Shown: positions 1 to 5,492, counted from the stretch's first letter. The stretch is 6,026 bases of DNA from an uncultured Bacilli bacterium (GCA_947630585.1 CANRIE010000124.1:1-6026); one strand, 5' to 3'. Program-made: numbers and translations. Notes: generated from the letters alone by a model not told the origin.

Positions 1-103
1 TTACTATATGTATTGTTATGACACTTTCTTAAATTTATAGTGTTATTATTTTATGACATTTTTTCATATTATCTACATAAGTTTTGACACTTTTTTGATA
101 TTT
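1..103. other. AT-rich intergenic flank with three TGACA(C)TTTT repeats
   Basis: No credible ORF or RNA gene is seen here. It is the DNA downstream of the minus-strand 634-aa gene. Three imperfect direct copies of TGACA(C)TTT(T/C)T start at 19, 54 and 85, spaced 35 and 31 bp. A weak inverted repeat (TGACACT at 19-25 with AGTGTTA around 40-46) is too poor to call as a terminator for the minus-strand gene. No clear rho-independent terminator was found after that gene within the window. Confidence 0.4.
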
Positions 104-2008
104 TTAGGCATTAGGTAGCCCTATTGTATAAGCAGTGTCAGGACTCATTCCGTCTCCACCAGTTATTATAACTTCTGATTTTAGATAGATGGATGGGCGA
201 GTTCCACAAAAAGACGAATGAGACATACTTCCAAGGGCACCCGTATCTCCAATAAAACGCACGTACGAAGAACTATCAGCTGGTGTTATTAAGCATATAG
301 AATATAAAGTATCATTATAACCTTTTCCTAACATTGCAGAAAACATTTCTCCAGCTCTTAAAAGTCCAACTAATCCTGACCATGTACTTGTTGTTTTTTC
401 ACAACTACTTGTTAACTCTGTTGTATTACTTGCACTACACATGGAATTTTTATAACTTGCATTACCAACTTTTCCTAAATAATAAGTTCCATCAATTATA
501 TATTTTTCAAGTTCACTAGTTAACCAGGTATTATTCAAGTAATAGTCCCAATAATCATCAGTTCCACTCACAGATGATGTGCCCCAATTATTATTAACTC
601 CAAAATATTTAGTTAAAATTACATCATTATCATTTTTTACATAATCAACACTTGTTAATTTTGTAGTTTCATTTTCTATTCCAACTATCCTATATATTTT
701 ACTATCTACTTTGACATATTCGCCACTTGATCTAGTATTTATTAAATCTCCACTGTTTCCAGACCCTTTATCTCCATTTATTTTGTATGGATTAGCAAGA
801 GTTCCGTCTCCTCCTGCTACTATTCCGATATTTGATTTTAAATTAATGGATGGGCGAACACCACGCGTGTTCGAAGAAAACGATGAAGTATATTCAAAAT
901 CCCCATTCGGATGAATATATCGCATAGATGAATTACCATACGGAGTTATTACCCACCAATAATAGCCTATATTTAAATATCCATCTCTATATCGCGTATT
1001 TTTATAACTTTGATAATATTCATAAGCATTTAATGATCCAACATCCCCAGTTACCTTTGTTGCACTTTCATCTGTTGGTGGTCTTACTGGTGTTGAATTT
1101 CCATCTGCTGTTGCATTCCAATCGGCATTTTGTACTATTATTTCTTCATAATTATATAAAGTGCTCAAGAAATCTTCATTTAACCATTGATATACCCAAG
1201 AATCTTTAAAATCTTTTGTAGTTCCCCAACTTATTGCTGTTATTTCATCTTGTGTTATCATTTTCATGGAACCATCTGGATTTATGGCAGTTATTCTCCA
1301 AAGTTTTCCTGAATACCATACATAGTTAAAGTTTACACAATCGTTGGTTCCTGAAAAATAGATTGTATCATCGTCTTCGTCTTCTGAAGTTCCATTATCA
1401 TCAGTTATAGTTGGAGTACAAGTTTCATTTGTATTACTTGCAATTGCTTCTATTAAAGTATCTTTTAAAGGAACTTCCTTATCTAAATTTTGATTACCTT
1501 CAACTATTACTTTAGCTTTAAAAGTTTTATCCATATAAGTATTACCAGCTGTTTCCATAAGCCATACTTTAACATGATATTCACTTGTTTCTCCTACTTT
1601 TAATTTACCATTATTTTCTATATATTTATCATCGTTTAATATTTTAGGTTCAAAATATCCTTTATTATCTTTATTTACTATATATTTTATAACTGTTTTA
1701 AATGTAGGATCAGTAGATACCTCTTCTATATAAACATTATAATTAGCAATTAAATTACCTGTATTTTTTACTTGAAAAACTAATTCAGAATCTAAAGATT
1801 TTCCTTCTTCATCTGTCATTGGATACATATTAGTAAGATTTAAAAACTGAGTTTCAGAGTCAACAAATGTAACTTCTAATGTTCCTACATTAATAACATA
1901 ACTATTATTTGATTCTTTAGTATACATTAAATAAGCATAACTAGAACCTAATATTAACACTAAACTTAATGTTATTATCATTATTAATAAATTTCTTTTA
2001 TTATTCAT
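104..2008 (-). CDS. SipW/TasA-type secreted protein with tandem DUF6273-like lectin-type domains (paralogue 1)
   Basis: Predicted exported surface protein of 634 aa. Residues 1-26 form a short basic start followed by a hydrophobic segment ending GSSYA, then YLMYTKES and VGTLEVTF. This is the SipW-type signal plus TasA/CalY (camelysin) pattern. Residues about 30-172 carry other TasA-family hallmarks: FQVKNTGNLIANYNVYI at 78-94 and AGNTYMDKTFKAKVIVEGNQ at 154-173. An acidic linker (about 203-214) leads to two tandem repeats, about 225-412 and 428-634. Each repeat has an entry motif (KLWRITAINPDG; KIYRIVGIENE), a W/L-ITP motif, a variable loop, G-x-RPSI-x-LK and a GGDG...Y-x-I tail, resembling DUF6273/C-type-lectin-like domains. 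Six cysteines (197/224, 524/536, 572/601) could form disulfides outside the cell. The ATG is preceded by AAAGGGAAG at good spacing. Only about 11 nt separate that SD from the upstream terminator, so expression probably depends on readthrough of leader A. Fibre or adhesin function is inferred; the fold assignment is from motif resemblance only. Confidence 0.8.
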   Translation of the reverse strand: MNNKRNLLIMIITLSLVLILGSSYAYLMYTKESNNSYVINVGTLEVTFVDSETQFLNLTNMYPMTDEEGKSLDSELVFQVKNTGNLIANYNVYIEEVSTDPTFKTVIKYIVNKDNKGYFEPKILNDDKYIENNGKLKVGETSEYHVKVWLMETAGNTYMDKTFKAKVIVEGNQNLDKEVPLKDTLIEAIASNTNETCTPTITDDNGTSEDEDDDTIYFSGTNDCVNFNYVWYSGKLWRITAINPDGSMKMITQDEITAISWGTTKDFKDSWVYQWLNEDFLSTLYNYEEIIVQNADWNATADGNSTPVRPPTDESATKVTGDVGSLNAYEYYQSYKNTRYRDGYLNIGYYWWVITPYGNSSMRYIHPNGDFEYTSSFSSNTRGVRPSINLKSNIGIVAGGDGTLANPYKINGDKGSGNSGDLINTRSSGEYVKVDSKIYRIVGIENETTKLTSVDYVKNDNDVILTKYFGVNNNWGTSSVSGTDDYWDYYLNNTWLTSELEKYIIDGTYYLGKVGNASYKNSMCSASNTTELTSSCEKTTSTWSGLVGLLRAGEMFSAMLGKGYNDTLYSICLITPADSSSYVRFIGDTGALGSMSHSSFCGTRPSIYLKSEVIITGGDGMSPDTAYTIGLPNA

Positions 2009-2030
2009 TATTACTTCCCTTTCTTAAACG

Positions 2031-2077
2031 CAAAAAACACTTAAAAATAGTGACTATTAATCACATTCTTAAGTGTT
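2031..2077 (-). terminator. Intrinsic terminator/attenuator just before paralogue 1
   Basis: On the minus strand AACACTTAA (2069-2077) pairs perfectly with TTAAGTGTT (2036-2044), with an inner GTGA/TCAC stem (2061-2064 with 2050-2053), followed by TTTTTTG. It sits about 11 nt upstream of the SD of the 634-aa gene, leaving no room for a promoter between them. It should therefore act as an attenuator unless bypassed. Confidence 0.75.
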
Positions 2078-2119
2078 AAATTCTTAAATTATATAATTTT
2101 GTTATGTTACAAAAAAGTA

Positions 2120-2182
2120 CTATACCCCCCCCGAAGTTGGCAACTTGTTAACTATTTTTAATTCATTTAATAATTTAACCAT
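2120..2182 (-). CDS. Leader peptide A (20 codons in this sequence), with G8 tract
   Basis: A short ORF starting at ATG 2180-2182 behind a near-consensus SD (AAAGGTAGGTGA). It begins MVKLLNELKIVNKLPTSG and stops at TAG 2120-2122 directly after crossing eight Gs (2125-2132). Frame alternatives differ. Seven Gs would give about 24 codons, stopping at 2107-2109. Nine Gs, or a -1 slip, would give 35 codons ending ...GGGIVLFCNITKLYNLRI with TAA at 2076-2078, on the 5' arm of the terminator. It resembles leader peptide B (IVNKLPTSG versus YVNNLITTG). I know no family for it. It could be a regulatory leader peptide or a small bioactive peptide; translation itself is inferred from the SD. Confidence 0.5.
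   Translation of the reverse strand: MVKLLNELKIVNKLPTSGGV
2125..2132. repeat. Homopolymeric C8/G8 tract
   Basis: Eight consecutive C on the plus strand (G8 on the transcribed minus-strand RNA) lie inside the leader A short ORF. In a genome this AT-rich such a run is unexpected by chance. Poly-G/C runs of this length are classic slipped-strand contingency loci in other bacteria; whether this one varies is inference. Confidence 0.8.
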
Positions 2183-2210
2183 GAGGGTCACCTACCTTTA
2201 ATCTATTAAT

Positions 2211-2239
2211 ATGATATCATGATTTATATATTTAGACAA
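2211..2239 (-). promoter_or_regulatory. Promoter of leader A
   Basis: On the minus strand a -35 TTGTCT (2234-2239) and a -10 TATCAT (2211-2216) are separated by 17 bp, with an extended -10 TG (2218-2219). The predicted start is near 2204, just upstream of the leader SD. The -35 box coincides with the tail of the terminator of the upstream 628-aa gene. Confidence 0.55.
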
Positions 2240-2276
2240 GTATAAATTAGGACATTTTAATTTCCTAATTTATACT
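2234..2276 (-). terminator. Terminator of the 628-aa gene
   Basis: A perfect 13-bp inverted repeat: AGTATAAATTAGG at 2239-2251 and CCTAATTTATACT at 2264-2276, with a 12-nt loop, starting 17 nt after the TAA of the 628-aa gene. The minus-strand tail (TTGTCT) is only moderately U-rich, so termination may be partial, letting some transcripts continue into leader A. Confidence 0.6.
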
Positions 2277-2293
2277 CATACTACCTCCACTAA

Positions 2294-4180
2294 TTATTCT
2301 GGTAATGCAATTGTATATGCAGTATCTATGCTCATCCCATCTCCACCTGTTATTATGACTTCTGATTTTAATGTAATAGATGGTCGTGAAGGTTCAGTAT
2401 ATTTATTACTATTATATGAACTAGTGTCATCAGATGAGCTTGCATAAATTCCACCTGAAGCAGAATCGCTTGGAGTTATTAGCCACGAATTCCCACCTTC
2501 CGAAACCGAAAACATTTCCCCCAATCTTGGTAATCCAACCAAACCAGTCCATGCATAACTTTTTGTACAAGTTTTAGTTGTCAACTTAGTATTGTAATCA
2601 TAGCAAATTGCAGATTTATAACTTTTACTCCGATTCGAACCTACTTCTGATGTATAATACTCTCCTTCAACTAAATAATTCTTAATTGGAGTAACCCAAG
2701 TAGAATTTAAAAAAGAATTTGGAGAACTAATTGCATAAACTGGATGCGCTTGTGAACTAAAAGTAGCATAATATATACTACCATCTTTCATAGCTGGATA
2801 ATAACTTGATAATTTAGTTATTCCATTATCCATAATTTCAACAATCCTATATATATTATTATTCAAATTAACATATTCGCCACTCACTCTTGAATTTATC
2901 TTTTCATTCTTTTTACCAATTTGAATATCATCCTTTAAACGATAAGGTTCTTCTTTGCTACCTGTTCCATCACAAACTATGATATCCGGTTTCAATACTA
3001 TAACAGGTCTAATCCCTTCACTATAGGATCTGCCATCTAAATAATTTATTCCTTTATAATAAGTAGATACATAGTATATAAGATAAGTAGAATATGGTGT
3101 TAATAACCACCAATCGCCCATTTTTAAATAATCTTTTTCTGGAGTAGTTTTTTTATATGATAAATAATATTCATAAGCATTTAATAGGCCTACATCACTT
3201 GGTATCATCGTATTTCCAGGTATTTTTACATTATAATCACGAGTTGTCGTAGAATTCCAACTTACATCTTTGACAATTATATTTTGATAATTATATAATG
3301 TATCCTTAAAATCTTCATTCAACCATTGATATATCCATGAACCATAAAAATAACCAGATTCGCTCCAAGTAGTTGCCGATATGCTATTTTCTGTTATTAA
3401 TTTAATGGTTCCATCTGGATTTATACTAGTTATACGCCATAACTTTCCGGAATACCATACATAGTTAAAATTAATTGTTTCATTATCTCCAGATAAATAA
3501 ATAGTTTCATCTTCAATTATAGAATTAGTATCTTTTATATTTGCCCTTATCTTCTCTATTAATGGTCCTTCATTTGTTAATTTCTTTTCTTCAAAATCTC
3601 CATTAACGGATACTTTGATGCTTGCAAAAACATCATTATTCCATTTTTCATTAGTATAATCACCACTATCACTGATATTAACTTCATCTGTTATCCACAT
3701 ATATAATTTATATTTAATACTTGTCTTAATTTTAGTATTAGCTTTAATTGTATTAACCCATATTTTTGTATTACTTATTTCTTCATAAGTTCCTTCTTCT
3801 ATAACTGGAGTAACTTCTTCTCCTATTATTTCTTCAAGTCGAAATCTTAAGAATTTATCAGCAAGTCTAGTTTTTCTAGTTCCATGATCTTCTCCATGAT
3901 TAATTAATATTTCATAATAAATATCTTTTGAATATGTATTTTTTCCTTCAATAGTAAACTCAAAATAAGTTTCTGGGTCATATTCGTTTCTTGGCATCAT
4001 TAATTGAGCATCTATAATAGTATTGCTTTCTGTATATTTCATGAATACATCCCCTGCAACTAAAACTTGATTTTCACTTGTATTTGCAAATATAAAAAAT
4101 GCAAATGTTCCACCTACTACTCCTATTATAACTAATAAAGTAATTACTCCTACTATTAATATTTTTTTATTATTTCTCAT
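2294..4180 (-). CDS. SipW/TasA-type secreted protein with tandem DUF6273-like lectin-type domains (paralogue 2)
   Basis: Predicted exported surface protein of 628 aa, paralogous along its whole length to the 634-aa protein. Residues 1-27 form a SipW-type signal segment ending GGTFA, then FF and VAGDVFMKYTE, with a TasA/CalY-like domain to about 195. This N-terminal domain has diverged much more from its sister than the rest. Two repeats follow, about 236-415 and 430-628. They carry FNYVWYSGKLWRITSINPDG (238-257), SWIYQWLNEDF, GDWWLLTPY, GIRPVIVLK, then NIYRIVEI, LPRLGEMFS, WLITPSDS, SRPSITLKSEV and GGDGMS. The C526/C538 pair keeps the CX11C spacing of the sister protein; the sister's other two cysteine pairs are missing and there is a lone C403. 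The ATG lies 10 nt after AGGAG (4191-4195). Unlike its sister it has a plausible promoter of its own (4207-4235) after leader B. Adhesin or fibre role is inferred. Confidence 0.8.
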   Translation of the reverse strand: MRNNKKILIVGVITLLVIIGVVGGTFAFFIFANTSENQVLVAGDVFMKYTESNTIIDAQLMMPRNEYDPETYFEFTIEGKNTYSKDIYYEILINHGEDHGTRKTRLADKFLRFRLEEIIGEEVTPVIEEGTYEEISNTKIWVNTIKANTKIKTSIKYKLYMWITDEVNISDSGDYTNEKWNNDVFASIKVSVNGDFEEKKLTNEGPLIEKIRANIKDTNSIIEDETIYLSGDNETINFNYVWYSGKLWRITSINPDGTIKLITENSISATTWSESGYFYGSWIYQWLNEDFKDTLYNYQNIIVKDVSWNSTTTRDYNVKIPGNTMIPSDVGLLNAYEYYLSYKKTTPEKDYLKMGDWWLLTPYSTYLIYYVSTYYKGINYLDGRSYSEGIRPVIVLKPDIIVCDGTGSKEEPYRLKDDIQIGKKNEKINSRVSGEYVNLNNNIYRIVEIMDNGITKLSSYYPAMKDGSIYYATFSSQAHPVYAISSPNSFLNSTWVTPIKNYLVEGEYYTSEVGSNRSKSYKSAICYDYNTKLTTKTCTKSYAWTGLVGLPRLGEMFSVSEGGNSWLITPSDSASGGIYASSSDDTSSYNSNKYTEPSRPSITLKSEVIITGGDGMSIDTAYTIALPE

Positions 4181-4206
4181 ACTTTTACGACTCCTATCCT
4201 ATTTAC

Positions 4207-4235
4207 ATTTTATCACATTATGTCCCGTTTTACAA
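4207..4235 (-). promoter_or_regulatory. Promoter of the 628-aa gene
   Basis: On the minus strand TTGTAA (4230-4235) and TAAAAT (4207-4212) have a 17-bp spacer and an extended -10 TGA (4213-4215). The predicted start near 4200 leaves a short leader with SD AGGAG (4191-4195). It lies after terminator B, so this gene need not depend on leader B readthrough. Confidence 0.5.
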
Positions 4236-4239
4236 ATCA

Positions 4240-4293
4240 AAATTAAAAAGACATATAAAACCTAGTAGTATTATTCTACCAATTTTATATGTC
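4240..4293 (-). terminator. Intrinsic terminator at the end of leader B
   Basis: On the minus strand GACATATAAAA (4283-4293) pairs over 11 bp with TTTTATATGTC (4250-4260). A smaller GTAG/CTAC-like inner stem lies in the loop, and TTTTTAATTTT follows. The hairpin is AU-rich but long and perfect. The stop codon of leader peptide B (4271-4273) lies in the loop, so a translating ribosome would cross the whole 5' arm. Confidence 0.65.
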
Positions 4294-4405
4294 GAAAATT
4301 ATCATTTATTGTATTTTTATTTTGTAATAATTTTAGTACACCCACCCACCCCGTGGTTATCAAATTGTTAACATATTTGATTGATACATTTTTAATATTT
4401 ACCAT
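4271..4405 (-). CDS. Leader peptide B (44 aa), small unrecognised peptide
   Basis: The ATG at 4403-4405 is chosen because AAAGGATGTGA (4411-4421) sits just upstream in the same block found in leader A. An upstream in-frame ATG at 4475-4477 would start before the predicted promoter and has no SD. The peptide begins MVNIKNVSIKYVNNLITTGWVGV and ends HIKLVE. It shares the MV start and V-N-x-L-x-T-S/T-G core with leader peptide A but continues 24 residues further with a Lys/Asn-rich tail. No signal peptide or known domain is seen. It may be a regulatory leader peptide or a small bioactive peptide. Confidence 0.45.
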   Translation of the reverse strand: MVNIKNVSIKYVNNLITTGWVGVLKLLQNKNTINDNFRHIKLVE

Positions 4406-4434
4406 GAGGGTCACATCCTTTCTATTACGAATAT

Positions 4435-4464
4435 ATAATACCATAACCTGTAACTCATAATCAA
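4435..4464 (-). promoter_or_regulatory. Promoter of leader B
   Basis: On the minus strand TTGATT (4459-4464) and TATTAT (4435-4440) have an 18-bp spacer and an extended -10 TGG directly upstream of the -10. The predicted start is near 4428, shortly before the leader SD. It is divergent from the plus-strand transporter promoter, with the two -35 boxes about 25 bp apart. Confidence 0.5.
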
Positions 4465-4489
4465 TATTTTTTAGCAAATTATTTTATCC

Positions 4490-4525
4490 TTGACACTTTT
4501 TGGAATTAATTTTAATTTTTATAAT
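4490..4525 (+). promoter_or_regulatory. Promoter of the phosphate-transporter-family gene
   Basis: A perfect -35 TTGACA (4490-4495) is followed at 17 bp by TAATTT (4513-4518). A perfect TATAAT (4520-4525) lies 24 bp from the -35, which is too far to pair with it normally. Either choice puts the start only about 4-11 nt before the ATG at 4536. Confidence 0.45.
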
Positions 4526-4535
4526 AAATAATAGT

Positions 4536-5483
4536 ATGACAATATTATTTAATTTTTTAATTAGTATTTTACTTTTCATATATGGAATTAATTTATTTTC
4601 AACATCCTTGGAAAATATTTATCAAAATAAAATTAAAGATATTTTAGAAAAATATACTAAGACCCCTTTAAAAGGAATAATCTTTGGAACTATTATAACA
4701 GCTTTAATTCAAAGTTCAACAATTACAACAATTGGAACAGTTAGTTTAGTTAATTCTAATTTAATTACATTTCATAATTCCTTAGGTATTATGATGGGAG
4801 CTAATCTTGGAACTTGTATTACCTCTTGGTTTGTTACTTTTTTAGAAATGAAAAGTAATAATATTCTTCTAATATTTAATCCTAATACTTATATACCTTT
4901 AATTTTATTAATTGGTTTAATTTATAGTTTAAAAAAAAGAAATAATAAAAGCAATATTTTAATTGGATTTGGTTTATTCATGCTTGGACTTATGATGCTT
5001 CAAAGAAGTCTCTCGCCAATTTCAGAATACGCTTGGTTTAAAAACTTAGTTAGTTCTTTTGATAACCCTATCCTTGGTGTAATAACAGGAATGATTGTAA
5101 CCTCGATTCTTCAATCATCAAGTGCAACAATTGCTATTTTACAAACTGTATCAGAAGCGAATTTCTTTACTTTTAAAACAGCATCACCTATAATTATGGG
5201 AGAAAATATTGGTACTTGCTTAACAACTTTAGTTGCAAGTATTGGGACAAGTAAAAATGCAAGGAAAGTTGCTGTTAGTCATCTTTTATATAATATAATT
5301 GGAACTATTATCTTCCTTGTTATCTTTTATATCTTTAAATTCTTTTCTATTAAATTACTTGATATCCAAGTTACCTCATTTCATATTGCTTTAATTCATA
5401 CTCTATTTAATTTCTTTTCCATTTTAATTTTTTATCCATTCTTAAAAAAACTTGAAAAATTAATTAATTTAATCGTTAAATAG
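4536..5483 (+). CDS. Na+/Pi-cotransporter family membrane protein (short form without PhoU domain)
   Basis: A 315-aa polytopic membrane protein of the Na/Pi cotransporter II-related family, predicted to move phosphate with sodium across the cytoplasmic membrane. The family inverted repeat is clear: QSST (59-62) followed by GANLGTC (88-94), and QSSSATIAILQT (193-204) followed by GENIGTC (222-228). Hydrophobic segments lie around 3-20, 47-70, 84-105, 118-131, 140-156, 180-205, 250-268 and 280-300. The length is close to the short YqeW-like members. The C-terminal PhoU-like domain of the roughly 550-aa members is absent; the protein ends in a short basic tail. ATG 4536 is preferred over a TTG at 4500, which would place the start upstream of the predicted transcription start. 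Neither start has an SD, so the mRNA may be effectively leaderless. The substrate is assigned from family only. Confidence 0.88.
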   Translation: MTILFNFLISILLFIYGINLFSTSLENIYQNKIKDILEKYTKTPLKGIIFGTIITALIQSSTITTIGTVSLVNSNLITFHNSLGIMMGANLGTCITSWFVTFLEMKSNNILLIFNPNTYIPLILLIGLIYSLKKRNNKSNILIGFGLFMLGLMMLQRSLSPISEYAWFKNLVSSFDNPILGVITGMIVTSILQSSSATIAILQTVSEANFFTFKTASPIIMGENIGTCLTTLVASIGTSKNARKVAVSHLLYNIIGTIIFLVIFYIFKFFSIKLLDIQVTSFHIALIHTLFNFFSILIFYPFLKKLEKLINLIVK

Positions 5484-5491
5484 ATTTTTTT
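5467..5491 (+). terminator. Possible weak terminator after the transporter gene
   Basis: ATTTAA-TCG-TTAAAT (5467-5481) forms a 6-bp all-A/U hairpin followed, after AGA, by seven Ts (5485-5491). The hairpin overlaps the stop codon. It is weak, so some readthrough into the Nudix gene is likely. Confidence 0.25.
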
Positions 5492-5492
5492 C

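Larger units (their letters stand above)
2031..2204 (-). ncRNA. Leader A: candidate attenuator RNA upstream of paralogue 1
   Basis: Predicted 5' leader running from the start point after the 2211-2239 promoter to the U-tract before the 634-aa gene. In order on the minus strand it holds an SD (AAAGGTAGGTGA, 2188-2199), a short ORF (ATG at 2180-2182), a GTTAAC site, eight Gs (2125-2132), a T6 run and an intrinsic terminator (2031-2077). It matches leader B: the 14-mer GTGACCCTCATGGT is identical (2178-2191 and 4401-4414), and GTTAACAA-n-TTG-nn-AAC-nn-CGGGG is conserved. The ACCC between SD and ATG can pair with the GGGU after the G tract, which would hide the ribosome site. I do not recognise it as a named riboswitch. 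The alternative is an independent small-peptide gene with its own terminator. Confidence 0.55.
4240..4428 (-). ncRNA. Leader B: sister of leader A, upstream of paralogue 2
   Basis: Predicted transcript from the 4435-4464 promoter to terminator B. It shares with leader A the SD-ATG block (14 identical nt at 4401-4414), the GTTAACAA...CGGGG block and the final terminator. Its G-rich stretch (minus strand GGGGTGGGTGGGTG, about 4338-4351) is interrupted by Ts, so it should be far less slippery than the G8 of leader A. The short ORF reads through it and ends inside the terminator. The alternative is an independent small-peptide gene. Confidence 0.5.

Noticed and set aside
711..1209. Plus-strand open frames overlapping paralogue 1 (for example 711-914 and 928-1209)
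   Set aside because: They are shadows of the real minus-strand gene, with no SD, odd composition and no recognisable domain.
104..2008. Diversity-generating retroelement acting on these genes
   Set aside because: No reverse transcriptase or template repeat is in the window, and the loop codons are not clearly derived from AAY codons. Kept only as a test under the loop findings, not as a call.
2120..2182. LPTSG in leader peptide A as a sortase signal
   Set aside because: It lacks the following hydrophobic stretch and basic tail, the peptide has no signal sequence, and leader B has LITTG instead. The resemblance to LPXTG is probably chance.
2239..2276. Inverted repeat as an invertible-promoter or recombinase site
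   Set aside because: The arms are only 12 nt apart and it lies right after a stop codon, which fits a terminator. No recombinase gene is nearby.
4338..4351. G-quadruplex in leader B (GGGGTGGGTGGGTG on the minus strand)
   Set aside because: Only three runs of three or more Gs are present, one short of a canonical four-run quadruplex. It could form only with a distant or second-molecule G-run.
4406..4477. N-terminal extension of leader peptide B to the upstream ATG at 4477 (68 aa)
   Set aside because: The extension would include the predicted promoter and has no SD. The conserved SD sits before the internal ATG at 4405.
104..5483. TGA read as Trp (mycoplasma-type code)
   Set aside because: All genes use TGG for Trp with no in-frame TGA and end with TAA or TAG; standard code explains everything seen.
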